Assembly (NCBI RefSeq): GCF_015999465.1
Contig: NZ_CP065534.1
Location: 1,674,001 to 1,738,000 of the forward strand
Direction of reading: 5' to 3'
Origin: Lonsdalea populi
GTDB lineage: Bacteria; Pseudomonadota; Gammaproteobacteria; Enterobacterales; Enterobacteriaceae
DNA length: 64,000 nucleotides
Numbering within the stretch: position 1 is the first letter of the stretch; every line of letters begins with the position of its first letter. This document shows positions 10,805 to 20,927 of this stretch, in pieces. A model generated the notes under the pieces. That model saw only the letters and a list, made by a program, of their open reading frames with translations. It was not told the DNA's origin and searched no databases. A program made the position numbers and the translations under genes.

Positions 10805-11841
10805 CCGAACCGCTGAAATCACGCATGAGTTTTGAAGAGGAACCGCCGATGGACTTACCGCCGACGCTGCGTCCCAACGTGACTTTCGACGAGCTGGCCG
10901 CCCGGCAATTCACGCCCACGCTGGCGGAGATCGAGCCAGAAGACGGCGTAGCGGAAGCCGCCGTGAGCGGCGCGTTGCGCCCACGCCGCAGCCTGTGGCG
11001 ACGCATGGCTATGGTCGGCGTCGCGCTGTTCGGCGCCAGCGCCCTCGCCCAGGGCATCCAGTCGCTCCATCAGGCGTGGCTGAATCAGGACTGGATTTCT
11101 CTCGGAGGGATTGCTGCCGGAACGCTGATCGTCGGCGCGGGCGTCGGGTCGTTGGCGATGGAGTGGCGTCGTTTGTACCGCCTGCGTCAGCGGGCGGAGG
11201 CGCGCGACCGCGCCGCCGAGTTATTGCACAGCCACGGGATGGGCGCGGGACGTGCGTTTTGCGAGCATCTGGCGCGGCAGGCGGGGCTGGACCATGGACA
11301 CCCGGCGATGCAGCGCTGGCTCGCCTCGCTGCATGAAACGCACAACGATCGGGAGGTGGTGGCGCTGTACGCAGAGCTGGTGCAGCCGGTGTTGGACGTT
11401 CAGGCGCGACGTGAAATCAGCCGCTCGGCGGCCGAGTCCGCTCTGATGGTCGCCGTCAGCCCGCTGGCGCTGGTCGATATGGTCTTCATCGCCTGGCGTA
11501 ACCTGCGGCTGGTCAATCGCATCGCCGGTCTGTACGGCATTGAGCTGGGCTATTTCAGCCGGGTTCGCCTGTTTCGTCTGGTGCTGCTCAACGTCGCTTT
11601 CGCCGGCGCGTCTGAACTGGTGCGTGAAATCGGTATGGACTGGATATCGCAGGACCTCGCAGCCCGTCTGTCCGCGCGCGCCGCGCAGGGAATGGGGGCG
11701 GGACTCCTGACGGCACGTCTCGGCATCAAGGCGATGGAGCTGTGTCGTCCGCTGCCGTGGCTGGACGATAAGCCGCGTCTGGGGGATTTTCGTCGCGAGC
11801 TGGTAGGGCAGTTGAAATCAACGCTCGCCGCGAAAAAATAA
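10801..11841 (+). CDS. ycjF: YcjF family (UPF0283) membrane protein
   Basis: Inner-membrane protein of 346 residues. A soluble acidic N-terminus (about 1-65) is followed by two membrane segments ([20 protein letters not shown] and [20 protein letters not shown]). The long cytoplasmic C-terminal region includes the DUF697-like stretch [20 protein letters not shown]. Translationally coupled to ycjX, consistent with a joint role. The function is unknown beyond its link to the psp region. Confidence 0.92.
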   Translation: MTEPLKSRMSFEEEPPMDLPPTLRPNVTFDELAARQFTPTLAEIEPEDGVAEAAVSGALRPRRSLWRRMAMVGVALFGASALAQGIQSLHQAWLNQDWISLGGIAAGTLIVGAGVGSLAMEWRRLYRLRQRAEARDRAAELLHSHGMGAGRAFCEHLARQAGLDHGHPAMQRWLASLHETHNDREVVALYAELVQPVLDVQARREISRSAAESALMVAVSPLALVDMVFIAWRNLRLVNRIAGLYGIELGYFSRVRLFRLVLLNVAFAGASELVREIGMDWISQDLAARLSARAAQGMGAGLLTARLGIKAMELCRPLPWLDDKPRLGDFRRELVGQLKSTLAAKK

Positions 11842-11939
11842 TTCGTCTGACTCTATGTCGCCTACGGCGATCGCAGCAGGGGAAAAGCGTATATTGCACT
11901 CACGATGACACTCGGCCGGCCTTTTCATGTGATGCCACT

Positions 11940-13181
11940 ATGCGTAATGATCGACTGCGATTGCCGCTTCTGATTCTGTTCGCTTTGCTTGCTCTTGCGC
12001 TCAATCTGCGCAGTCCGCTGACCGCGATTGCGCCGGTCATCGACCAGATCCGCGCCGATTTATCCATCAATGTAACCGTGGCGGGGCTGCTGACCTCAAT
12101 TCCCGTGCTGTGCTTCGGCCTGCTGACGCCGTTGGCTTCGATACTGATCTCCCGCATCGGCATAGAAAGGGCGATTATGGCGTCGCTGATTGGCGCGGCG
12201 CTGGGGACGTTGCTGCGACCACTGGGCGGCGTCACGCTGGCGTTGGTGGGGACGCTGGCGATTGGCGCGTCACTGACCGTTGGCAATATCGTCTGCCTGA
12301 TGGTGATCGCCCGGGACTTTAATCAGCGCCGCAATATGGCCACCGGACTTTATACGGCGGCCATAAATGTCGGCACCATGCTGACCTCCGCGCTGACCGC
12401 GCCGTTAGCACTGCTGCTTGGCTGGCGGGTCGCGCTGGGAATCTGGTGCGTGTTGGCAATATTGGCGCTGGCCGTCTGGGGGAGTGTCATTCAGCGCAAA
12501 CGCGGCGCGCGTCAGACCGAGGATGACGCACCGGCCGCACTCAAGGTTCAGATGAGCCTGTCGCCGTCGCCATCGCTAGCGTTCTGGCGTCAGCCCATTC
12601 TGTGGTATCTGGTGACGGCTTTCACCGTCCATCTCTTTATTTATTACGGTATGACCGCCTGGCTGCCGGCCTATCTGACGCAAGAAGCGGGAATGAGCCT
12701 CGCCGAGGCCGGGCTTGTCGCCTCAGTCTTCCAAATCATGGCGCTGATCGGTTCGTTCGGCGTACCGATGGCGGCCTCGCTATGGCGTGTGCCGCGGACG
12801 CTATTGCTGACGGTCGTCGGCGTATTCTGGATGCTGACGCCGGCGGGCATGTATTACTGCCCGCATCAATGGCCGATCTGGTCGTTGGCTAGCGGCATCG
12901 CGCAGGGCGGCGGGTTTACCGTCATTTTCATGTTGATCATGGATCACGCCCGCGATCTGGATGAAAACCGCCGCTTCTCCTCGGCCGTACAGGGCGTGGG
13001 CTATACGCTGGCATCGGTCGGACCGCTGGTCACCGGTGGGCTTCATACATTGTGCGGTAACTGGGCCGTCAGTTTCCTGCTGCTTTCCGCACTCGCCATT
13101 CTGATGCAGGCGATGGGCATCGCTATCGGTCTGATGAAGCGGAGCGCGGCGCCCCAGGCCGAAAATCGTGCGTCAGACTAA
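11940..13181 (+). CDS. CynX/NimT family MFS transporter
   Basis: A twelve-helix major facilitator of 413 residues. The N-terminal signature LALNLRSPLTAIAPVIDQIR and the loop RDFNQRRNMATGLYTAAINV match the cyanate (CynX) / 2-nitroimidazole (NimT) exporter family. The substrate cannot be told from sequence. No strong ribosome site precedes the ATG. The gene lies between ycjF and tyrR, which are adjacent in E. coli, so it is an insertion specific to this lineage or a loss from E. coli. It may share a transcript with ycjF (98-bp gap). Confidence 0.85.
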   Translation: MRNDRLRLPLLILFALLALALNLRSPLTAIAPVIDQIRADLSINVTVAGLLTSIPVLCFGLLTPLASILISRIGIERAIMASLIGAALGTLLRPLGGVTLALVGTLAIGASLTVGNIVCLMVIARDFNQRRNMATGLYTAAINVGTMLTSALTAPLALLLGWRVALGIWCVLAILALAVWGSVIQRKRGARQTEDDAPAALKVQMSLSPSPSLAFWRQPILWYLVTAFTVHLFIYYGMTAWLPAYLTQEAGMSLAEAGLVASVFQIMALIGSFGVPMAASLWRVPRTLLLTVVGVFWMLTPAGMYYCPHQWPIWSLASGIAQGGGFTVIFMLIMDHARDLDENRRFSSAVQGVGYTLASVGPLVTGGLHTLCGNWAVSFLLLSALAILMQAMGIAIGLMKRSAAPQAENRASD

Positions 13182-13279
13182 AGTGTCAACTTTTGCTGAC
13201 ACTCTACTTCATCCGACGACGGCGAATAGGGTATCATTTGGTCTTTATCCCCCGCGCGCCTGATGAAGAAGGTAAGTTG

Positions 13280-14854
13280 ATGCGTCTGGAAGTTTTTTGT
13301 AAAGACCGTATGGGCCTGACCCGTGAACTGTTGGATCTGCTGGTGCGGCGCAACATCGATCTGCGCGGCATCGAAATTGCCGCTGCCGGACGAATTTATC
13401 TCCATGTTGATTTGCTGCGCGTCGAGGATTTTCAGGCGCTGATGGGGGAAATCCGTCGGACGGACGGCGTCAGCGATGTCCGTACCGTGGCTTTCATGCC
13501 GTCCGAACGCGAGCACCGCGCGTTGAAAGCGCTGCTGGAATCCATGCCCGAAGCCGTTTTTTCCGTCGATCTGAAAGGTCACGTCGAAATGATGAACGCG
13601 GCGGCGTTGACGTTGTTCGGGCAGACGGCGGAAAAGGTGCCTCAGTTAAACATCAGCCAGCTGATCGGCCGCTACGCTTTCAACCGCTGGTTGGAGCAGG
13701 GCACTAAACCGGAAACGGAGCGGGTCGTAGTCTGCGGCCGGGATTTCCTGCTGGAGGTCACGGCGGTCTATCTGGATGACGTTAGCGGGGAACGGGTCGT
13801 CTCGGGGGCGTTGGTGATGCTTAAATCCACCGCGAGAATGGGACATCAGTTACAAAACCTGTCTGCGAACGATGACCGCGTTTTCGACAAAGTCGTGGCC
13901 GTCAGTCCGACGATGCGTCAGGTGATGGAGCGGGCGCGTAAGCTGGCGCCGCTGGATGCGCCGCTGCTGATTGTTGGCGAAACCGGCACTGGTAAGGACA
14001 TGCTGGCGCGCGCCTGCCATCTGCGCAGCCACCGTTCAGGACAGCCGTTTTTGGCCCTTAACTGCGCGGCATTGCCGGACGACGTGATGGAAAGCGAGCT
14101 TTACGGTCATGCGCCTGGCGCTTATCCGAACGCGCTGGAAGGCAAAAAAGGCTTTTTTGAGCAGGCAAACGGCGGATCGGTGCTGCTGGATGAAGTCGGC
14201 GAGATGTCGCCGCAAATGCAAACCAAGCTGCTGCGTTTCCTTAACGACGGCACGTTTCGCCGCGTGGGGGAAGAGCATGAGCTGCACGTCGACGTGCGGG
14301 TAATTTGCGCCACGCAGAAAAACCTGCTGGAACTGGTGCAGCGCGGCCAGTTCCGGGAAGATCTTTATTATCGCCTGAACGTGTTGACGTTGGAGCTGCC
14401 GCCGTTGCGGGCGTGTCCGGAAGACGTCATGCCGCTGGTTGAATTGTTCGTCGCGCGTTTTGCGGATGAACAGGGAATGCGTCATCCGCGCATTGCCCCC
14501 GAAGTCCGGCAACTTCTGCCCCAGTACGGCTGGCCGGGCAACGTGCGGCAGCTGAAAAATGTGATTTATCGGGCGCTGACCCAGTTGGAAGGCGACGCGC
14601 TGACGTTACAGGATATCGACTTGCCCGCGTTCTCCTCTGCGCTGGCGCACAGTGAAACGCTGCTGGAAGGTTCACTGGATGACATCACCAAACGGTTTGA
14701 ACGCTCCGTTCTGACTCGGCTCTACCAGAGCTATCCCAGCACGCGTAAGCTGGCTAAGCGACTGGGCGTCTCTCATACCGCTATCGCCAACAAGCTGCGC
14801 GAGTACGGGTTGAGCGCCCGTAAAGCACCGAGCGACGAAGAGTCATCGTCTTAA
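13280..14854 (+). CDS. tyrR: Transcriptional regulator TyrR
   Basis: Regulator of aromatic amino-acid synthesis and transport genes that responds to Tyr, Phe and Trp. The ATG at 13280 begins the conserved MRLEVFCKDRMGLTRELLDL, giving 524 residues; an upstream in-frame start has no support. Domains in order: ACT (1-75), PAS (about 80-190), AAA+ (about 205-430, Walker A GETGTGKD), and a C-terminal helix-turn-helix (STRKLAKRLGVSHTAIANKL). The AAA+ loop reads GHAPGAYPNALEGKKGFF: about nine residues more than E. coli, including a degenerate form of the GAFTGA motif. This agrees with action on sigma-70 promoters rather than sigma-54. Confidence 0.96.
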   Translation: MRLEVFCKDRMGLTRELLDLLVRRNIDLRGIEIAAAGRIYLHVDLLRVEDFQALMGEIRRTDGVSDVRTVAFMPSEREHRALKALLESMPEAVFSVDLKGHVEMMNAAALTLFGQTAEKVPQLNISQLIGRYAFNRWLEQGTKPETERVVVCGRDFLLEVTAVYLDDVSGERVVSGALVMLKSTARMGHQLQNLSANDDRVFDKVVAVSPTMRQVMERARKLAPLDAPLLIVGETGTGKDMLARACHLRSHRSGQPFLALNCAALPDDVMESELYGHAPGAYPNALEGKKGFFEQANGGSVLLDEVGEMSPQMQTKLLRFLNDGTFRRVGEEHELHVDVRVICATQKNLLELVQRGQFREDLYYRLNVLTLELPPLRACPEDVMPLVELFVARFADEQGMRHPRIAPEVRQLLPQYGWPGNVRQLKNVIYRALTQLEGDALTLQDIDLPAFSSALAHSETLLEGSLDDITKRFERSVLTRLYQSYPSTRKLAKRLGVSHTAIANKLREYGLSARKAPSDEESSS

Positions 14855-14894
14855 ATACCCAGCCCTGGCGGTAGTCCGTTGATGCGACCTATTT

Positions 14895-14918
14895 GACGGC
14901 TTGCTGCCGTCCTTTCCT
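14895..14918 (+). terminator. Probable terminator of tyrR
   Basis: Stem GACGGC / GCCGTC with loop TTGCT, then CTTTCCTT. It lies 40 bases beyond the tyrR stop. The T-tract is interrupted, so the strength is uncertain. Confidence 0.55.
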
Positions 14919-15028
14919 TACTCAGCCCCATCCGTATGAGTCAGCACCGCGTCCAGCATTGGCTGCGCGGTCGCCTTCATTCCCTACCTATTTTGATTGC
15001 GGGGTGTACCGCGTTCCTCCCCTGTAAA

Positions 15029-15565
15029 TTAACGCGCGGGGATTAGCGAATAAACGGCGGCGTCGGTGGGTTGACCGTGGATGACCAGGCGGTTGTAGGC
15101 GATACCCTCGAAACGCGCGCCCGCTTTTTCCGCAATGCGGCGGCTCGGCAGGTTGCACTCGGCCGCAATAATCTCCAGTCGCGTCAGGCCCAGCTGTTCG
15201 AAACCGAAGGCGATAATGACCTTGACGGCCTCCAGCGCGATTTGCTGCCCCTGCTCAGACTGACGGACCCAATAGCCGATATTTCCCATCTGATAGCCGG
15301 ATTGAATGCTGTTGATGCCGACGGAACCCATCAGCCGCCCGGATGTTTGTTCGAAGATGCCGAGATCAAATGCCATGCCTTCATGAATTCGCAGCGCGCT
15401 CTGAGCGACCCAGTGTGAAATCTCGGGGACGTTGTATTCATCCGTGCACCATGACAGCCAGCGTCCGACGGTATCTCTGGACTCCCGGACCGCCTCTGCG
15501 ATCTGCGGAATATCGTCCGCGGTGAAAGGGCGAATAAAGAATCGTGACGTGATTAACGGAAACAT
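15029..15565 (-). CDS. GNAT family N-acetyltransferase (RimJ/RimL type)
   Basis: 178 residues of the ribosomal-protein-alanine N-acetyltransferase-like subfamily. The start ITSRFFIRPFTADDIPQIAEA is typical, the central strand reads GIFEQTSGRLMGSVGI, and the acetyl-CoA-binding region is QGQQIALEAVKVIIAFGFEQL. NLPSRRIAEKAGARFEG is the usual C-terminal signature. The acceptor is unknown. It overlaps the last bases of the broken regulator just upstream on the same strand. Confidence 0.85.
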   Translation of the reverse strand: MFPLITSRFFIRPFTADDIPQIAEAVRESRDTVGRWLSWCTDEYNVPEISHWVAQSALRIHEGMAFDLGIFEQTSGRLMGSVGINSIQSGYQMGNIGYWVRQSEQGQQIALEAVKVIIAFGFEQLGLTRLEIIAAECNLPSRRIAEKAGARFEGIAYNRLVIHGQPTDAAVYSLIPAR

Positions 15566-16455
15566 CGTGCATTCTCCTGCTTTCCAATAGGGGGCAACCG
15601 GTACGGTTCAGACGGGGAAACCCTACGGGGCCAGTTTTCCAGCGTCTGTTTATCCTGCGCTTCCGCAGGCATATAGACCAGCATCCGATCGCCGTTATGG
15701 CTGCCCGTCCACCCGTTAATCTGCCGCAGAGCAATGACCCCCAACCGCGGGTGCTGGAAACGCTTCACCTTGTTGATCATGCCCTGGATCTCGTAGCGCT
15801 GATGCCACAGTTGCCGGAACTGTTCTGATTGGTTAAGGCCGCGTTTCCCAAAGCGTTTCGCCGCTATGTTCGGCCAGCCGCGCTCGGAACATGGCCACCA
15901 TGTTGGGCAGGAATTCCTGCAAGTCCGCCAGGCTTTTTTGCCAGTCAGGGTGCGTAAAGGCCAGATAGATGCAGTTGCGATCTTCGTGCGCAATAAGATT
16001 CAAATCGATATTGAGCAGCCGGCACCAGGACTGATTGACGGGCGTTAACGATGACGGCGGGATAGGGATTGAGCTGGTTCAGAATCGTCTGGCTGTCTTC
16101 GTTGATTTTCTCGCAGCTGGCGCACCGTCGGTGAAAAAGGCAGTTCCGCCAGCATAAACAGGTGTCGGGTCTCCACCTCATTGAATTCTAGCGCCTTGGC
16201 GATCGCCAGCAGCACTTTGGCCGACGTTTTGATAGGGCGTCCCTGTTCCAGCCAGGTGTACCAGGTAATACCGACATCGTCCAGCAGGGCGACGTCTTCG
16301 CGACGCAGCCCCGGGGTACGCCGCTTACGCGGGGTAGATAGCCCCAGCCGCTTCGGGTCAAGGCTCTCCCTGCGCGTGCGCAGAAATTTTCCAAGCGTGA
16401 GCCTGCGGTTTTGTTCGGTATTGTTGAGAGGAGGGGCCGTCGTGAGTTCCGACAT
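15553..16455 (-). pseudogene. Broken XRE-family regulator with MmyB-like domain
   Basis: The N-terminal 130 residues hold an intact helix-turn-helix region (LGKFLRTRRESLDPKRLGLS, GLRREDVALLDDVGITWYTW). The MmyB-type ligand-binding part then continues in other frames: INEDSQTILNQLNPYPAVIV, then HEDRNCIYLAFTHPDWQKSL, then NQSEQFRQLWHQRYEIQGMI. At least three frame changes are needed to join them, so a full-length product is not possible; a truncated DNA-binding peptide could still be made. The adjacent divergent transporter is also broken. In related bacteria such regulators often control a neighbouring efflux gene or reductase. Confidence 0.88.
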
Positions 16456-16589
16456 ATCAGGACTCCAAGCCAGACAGGTGGAATTTATAGCAGGATAATC
16501 AAGAATGGGTACCCGTTTTAATTAGCTACGATGCTAGCGCCCGTGGACGATGAATACAATGGGTACGCACAATGAAATAAAGTTCACGG

Positions 16590-17117
16590 GTGAACGGGTT
16601 GAGTCGTATCGGTCTGGTGGTATTACTGGCCGGACAACGCCTGCCGATGATTGATTTTTCCATCGTTAACGTCGCGCCGGAATCTATTACCCGCTCGCTC
16701 TCCGCCAGTCCAGCTAAACTCGAATTGATTGTCTCGGTTTACGGTGTGGCCTGCGCCGACGCTGTAAACGCTGTTGTTTGCGGTCTAAGTGGTCGGCTTC
16801 GGTCAGGTGTTCATCGTCAGCAGCTTTTATCGCCTCTTTTTATCGAATGTGCCGGTTCCCGATGCTGGGTCGGGCGGCGCGCTGTTGTCCACGTTGCAGC
16901 CGATGGCGATGGGAATGGGACCTATCGTATTGGCTCAGTGCTGGTTCACCTGTTGCATTCCACTGAGGTACGCTATGACATCGCGCTAATCGACTTGTTG
17001 GGCGTGGAGTGGAGCGTGATGTTGCTGTTGATGGTGGGTGCATGCTGGATGCATTGTCGAAGCACCCGGTCCGAAACGAATCAGGGAAAGAGGACGTTTC
17101 AGGTCGTAGGTAAGTGA
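16590..17117 (+). pseudogene. Remnant of an MFS drug-efflux transporter
   Basis: The first 60 residues (RIGLVVLLAGQRLPMIDFSI, NVAPESITRSLSASPAKLEL) match the first helices of EmrB/QacA-type (DHA2) transporters, which run to about 460 residues. The next recognisable pieces lie in another frame (GQVFIVSSFYRL, PVPDAGSGGALLSTLQPMAM) and the end (VEWSVMLLLMVGACWMH) is the last helix. Most of the gene is missing and the frame is broken. It faces away from the decayed MmyB-type regulator, so the pair probably decayed together. Confidence 0.75.
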
Positions 17118-17127
17118 GGAGTAGCAA

Positions 17128-17152
17128 CCTTCCGGCGTGGATGGCCGGAAGG
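17128..17152 (-). terminator. Probable terminator of tpx
   Basis: A 9-bp stem CCTTCCGGC / GCCGGAAGG around a 7-base loop, 20 bases beyond the tpx stop. The following bases on the minus strand (TTGCTACT) form a weak T-tract. Confidence 0.5.
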
Positions 17153-17171
17153 CTGTGGCAGGAAATTGCGC

Positions 17172-17675
17172 TTATTTAAGGGAAGCCAACGCCTTATCGT
17201 AGTCCGGTTCGGTCGTAACTTCGTCGACCAGTTCGCTGTGCAGGACAACGTCATTTTCATCCAGCACGACAACGGCGCGCGCCGTCAGTCCCTTCAGACC
17301 GCCCTCGGCGATAGCCACGCCGTAGTTCTCTTTAAACTCAGCGCCGCGCAGCGTGGACAGCACTTCCACGTTATTCAGTCCTTCAGCGCCGCAGAAACGC
17401 GCCTGAGCGAAAGGCAGATCGGCGGAGATACACAGTACGACGGTGTTGTTCAGCTCAGAGGCCAACTGATTAAATTTACGCACGGAGGTTGCGCACACGC
17501 CGGTATCAATGCTCGGGAAGATGTTCAGGATTTTACGTTTGCCCGCGTAGTGGCTCAGCGGAATATCAGAAAGGTCTTTTGCCACCAGTGAGAAAGCCTT
17601 GGCCTTGCTGCCTACAGCGGGGAATTCGCCGGAAACCGGTAGCGGCTGACCTTGGAAGTGTACATTCTTTGACAT
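17172..17675 (-). CDS. tpx: Thiol peroxidase Tpx
   Basis: A periplasm-associated or cytosolic atypical 2-Cys peroxiredoxin that reduces lipid and hydrogen peroxides using thioredoxin. It has 167 residues, the normal length. Peroxidatic Cys61 lies in [15 protein letters not shown] and resolving Cys95 in ARFCGAEG; Cys82 is also conserved. The family start [19 protein letters not shown] is present. In E. coli tpx is divergent from tyrR; here three lineage-specific or broken genes lie between them. Confidence 0.97.
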   Translation of the reverse strand: MSKNVHFQGQPLPVSGEFPAVGSKAKAFSLVAKDLSDIPLSHYAGKRKILNIFPSIDTGVCATSVRKFNQLASELNNTVVLCISADLPFAQARFCGAEGLNNVEVLSTLRGAEFKENYGVAIAEGGLKGLTARAVVVLDENDVVLHSELVDEVTTEPDYDKALASLK

Positions 17676-18105
17676 CGTTGCGTCCTTTATTACAGGTGGT
17701 TAACAAGGCGTTCAGTGTAGGGCAACATCATCAACATTGGTATAAAAAAGTAAGTCTACTTAATTCGACTTAAGTCCCGGTTAAATCACGGTTTAGCATT
17801 CTCCCCTTGGGATTATGGACTTTCGGTTCGGCGTTTTGTCTTGGGCGTAGCCCATGCGCGATAACGGCTGGGGCCGTATGCCAAATGTCTGTTTTTGGCG
17901 TCATTCCGATAGGCAAAATTTAATTTCAGGCTATGATAATGCATCGCCCGAAAGGGGGATTAATGTTGTTTTTTCAGAGGCATCCGCAGAGAAAATACCG
18001 TCGTAGAAGAAAGATTAACCTCGGGGCTCCATACGGAGGTTTTCAGGACCGTTGGGGCCGGTATTTTTTGCGGCCCGCGCAGCCGCTATTTTAAGGAACG
18101 TACCC
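17676..18105. other. Intergenic region tpx / mppA (430 bp)
   Basis: This holds the promoters of the divergent tpx and mppA genes. An inverted repeat AAGTC-N10-GACTT lies near 17752-17771, on the tpx side. At 18048-18069 a short stem ACCG/CGGT is followed directly by ATTTTTT, resembling a weak attenuator in the mppA leader. A ribosome site AAGGAACG precedes the mppA ATG. No gene is seen. Confidence 0.5.
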
Positions 18106-19725
18106 ATGATGCCATTTTGCTATTCCGCCCTGTGCGTCGGGCTGCTGGCTGCGCTGACAGGCGCCGTCAATGCAGCGCAAGTTCCCGCCGGAACCGTGCT
18201 GGATGCCAAACAGGAAGTGGTCCGCCATATCAAGGATGAACCCGCTTCTCTGGACCCGATCAAGGCCGTGGGCTTGCCCGAAATCCCGGTGATTCGCGAT
18301 CTGTTTGAAGGTCTGGTGAATCAGGATGAACACGGCAATCCCGTTCCCGGCGTGGCGGAACGCTGGCAGACCAGCGACAACCGCACGTTTACGTTTATTC
18401 TGCGCGATAACGCGCGCTGGTCGAATGGCGACCCTGTCACCGCGAAAGACTTTGTCTACAGCTGGCGACGCCTGGTCACGCCTGCCAATACCTCATCCTT
18501 CAACTGGTTCGCCAGTCTGGCCGGGATCGTCAATGCAGACGAGATTCTGGCGGGAAAATTGCCGCCGGACCAACTGGGCGTCGTGGCGATGGACGACCAC
18601 ACGCTGAAGGTGATGCTGAGCCGACCCGTGCCGTATTTTGTCAACCTGATGGCGAACTTCAGCCTGTTTCCGGTGCATCAGTCGACGGTGGAAAAGTATG
18701 GCGCTGACTGGACTCGCCCCGGCAATCTGGTGGGTAACGGCGCGTTTAAGCTGGACGAAAGGGTGGTCAATGAAAAGTTGGTGCTGACGCCGAATGAGCA
18801 CTATTGGGACCATGCTCACACGGTACTGCGTAAAGTGACCTATCTGCCGATCAGTCAGGAGTCCAACGCCACCAAGCGCTATCTGGCCGGCGATATCGAT
18901 ATCACCGAATCGTTTCCTAAAAACCAGTATCAGAAACTGCTGAAGACGCTGCCGGGCGAGGTCTATACGCCTGCACAGCTGGGCACCTATTACTATGCGT
19001 TCAATACCCAAAGAGCGCCGACCAGCGACCCGCGGGTGCGCAAGGCGTTGTCGTATGCGATTGACCGGCAGGTGATTACACAGAAGGTGTTGGGCACGGG
19101 CGAGAAACCGGCCTACCGGCTGACGCCGGACGTGACCAGCGGGTTCACGCCGGAACAAAGCGAGCTGGAGCAGTATTCGCAGGCCGAGCTGAATGCGCAG
19201 GCCAAAGCGCTGGTGGGGGCTGCGGGTTATGGTCCGGGTAAACCGCTGAAACTGTCTCTGCTGTACAACACGCAGGAAACTAATAAACAGGTGGCTATCG
19301 CCGTCGCCTCAATGTGAAAAAAAACGCTCGGGGTCGACGTCAAACTGGTCAATCAGGAGTGGAAAACCTATATCGACAACCGCAACAGCGGTAATTTCGA
19401 CGTTATCCGCGCCTCCTGGGTGGGCGACTACAATGAACCATCGACGTTTTTATCGCTGCTGACCACGCAACACAGCGGCAATATTTCGCGCTTCAACAAC
19501 GCGGAGTACGACCGCCTGATGAAGGATTCGGGCGGCCAAACGGACGGCCAAGGGCTAAATCACGAGTACAATCAGGCCGAACGAATCCTTATGAATGAAG
19601 CGCCTATCGCGCCGATTTATCAGTACACCAACGCCCGCCTGATTAAACCCTGGGTGAAAGGCTATCCCATTAACAATCCTGAAGATACCGCCTATAGCCA
19701 AATGCTTTACATCATCAAACACTGA
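18106..19725 (+). pseudogene. mppA: Murein-tripeptide-binding protein MppA, interrupted by one in-frame TGA
   Basis: MppA is the periplasmic SBP-family-5 protein that delivers the murein tripeptide to the Opp permease. The reading frame begins with a signal peptide (ATG at 18106, following AAGGAACG) and follows E. coli MppA throughout (VRHIKDEPASLDPIKAVGLP, FNTQRAPTSDPRVRKALSYA). Codon 404 is TGA at 19315-19317, where the family has Trp (AVASM-W-KK). After it the same frame continues intact for 135 codons to [20 protein letters not shown] and a normal stop. The TGA is followed by a run of A residues. One G-to-A substitution explains it, either as a recent inactivation or a sequencing error. 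Readthrough cannot be excluded. Confidence 0.88.
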
Positions 19726-19822
19726 TCTTGCTATCCCCGTCCCGGTGCCTGCGCGCCGTGGCGTTGCCGTTATGGTCAGAAACGCTAAGATAGTGATCAA
19801 GGTGAGTCAATGGGAGAGACCG

Positions 19823-20812
19823 GTGGAAGCAGACGTGTTTAATGGAAACGCATTGCAGCGCACGGGCGCCGTATTTTCTTATCAGTTGGATGGAAAAGGC
19901 GGCGTCGTCCCTATCCATGATGAAGAAATCGTCAACAACACTCAGCCCTGCTGGTTGCATCTGGACTCTACCCACCCTGAGAGCAGCCGCTGGCTGCAGG
20001 AAACCCGGCTGTTGCCGGACACGGTGCGCAACGCGCTGTCCGGAGAAAGCGCGCGGCCCCGCGTGAGTCGGCTGGGAGAAGGCACGCTGATCACGCTGCG
20101 CAGCATTAATTACAATGGAGACGCGCGGCCGGATGAGCTGGTGGCGCTCCGTATTTACATCACCGACAAACTGATTGTCTCGACTCGCCGCCGCAAGGTG
20201 GCGGCTATCGATGCCGTGATGAGCGATCTAAAAGAGGGTAACGGCCCGACAGACAGCAGCAGCTGGCTGGTTTACATCGCCGAGGCGCTGACCGACGATA
20301 CCAGCGAGTTTATCGACCAGCTTCACGAACGCATCATCGATCTGGAAGATGCGTTGCTGGAGCAGGAGATGCCGGCGCGCGGCGAGCTCTCTCTGATCCG
20401 CAAACAGCTGATTGTCCTGCGCCGCTACATGACGCCGCAGCGCGATATTTTTTCTCGTCTGTCGGGTGAAAAATTGTTCTGGCTGCAGGATGACGACCGC
20501 CGCCGGATGCTGGAAATTGCCGAACGGTTGGGAAGAGGGTTGGAAGACCTGGACGGCAGCATTGCCCGCACCGCGGTCATCGCGGATGAGATCAACACCC
20601 TGATGGCGGAGTCGATGAACCGGCGGACGTATAACATGTCGGTGCTGGCAATGCTGTTTCTACCGATGACCTTTCTGACCGGGCTGTTTGGCGTCAATCT
20701 GGGGGGGATCCCCGGCTCAGGCAGTTCGATTGGATTTATCTCTTTCTGCATGATGCTGGTCTTTATGGTGCTGATAATTGCCTGGTGGTTAAAACGAAGC
20801 AAATGGATGTAG
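19823..20812 (+). CDS. zntB: Zinc transporter ZntB
   Basis: A CorA-family inner-membrane zinc transporter. I prefer the GTG at 19823, preceded by GGGAGAG, because it gives 329 residues, close to the E. coli 327; the frame is also open to 19745. The large cytoplasmic domain includes [18 protein letters not shown] and long helices. Two C-terminal membrane segments follow ([20 protein letters not shown] and [19 protein letters not shown]), with the CorA-type GVN motif between them in [11 protein letters not shown]. fnrS lies just downstream, as in E. coli. Confidence 0.95.
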   Translation: MEADVFNGNALQRTGAVFSYQLDGKGGVVPIHDEEIVNNTQPCWLHLDSTHPESSRWLQETRLLPDTVRNALSGESARPRVSRLGEGTLITLRSINYNGDARPDELVALRIYITDKLIVSTRRRKVAAIDAVMSDLKEGNGPTDSSSWLVYIAEALTDDTSEFIDQLHERIIDLEDALLEQEMPARGELSLIRKQLIVLRRYMTPQRDIFSRLSGEKLFWLQDDDRRRMLEIAERLGRGLEDLDGSIARTAVIADEINTLMAESMNRRTYNMSVLAMLFLPMTFLTGLFGVNLGGIPGSGSSIGFISFCMMLVFMVLIIAWWLKRSKWM

Positions 20813-20878
20813 GGATCGCCGATTTTTTCCAGTGGAAAAGTGCGCCGTTGCCGCCCGGTACTAAAAAACCACCCAACT

Positions 20879-20892
20879 TTGAGCAACATCAA
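20879..20892 (+). promoter_or_regulatory. FNR box of fnrS
   Basis: TTGAGCAACATCAA matches the FNR consensus TTGAT-N4-ATCAA at 9 of 10 positions. Its centre is about 42 bp before the inferred fnrS start, the place of a class II activator site. A -10-like CAAGAT lies at 20915-20920. Confidence 0.8.
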
Positions 20893-20927
20893 CATTCCAA
20901 AACGGCGTGTACGGCAAGATTCCGGCT

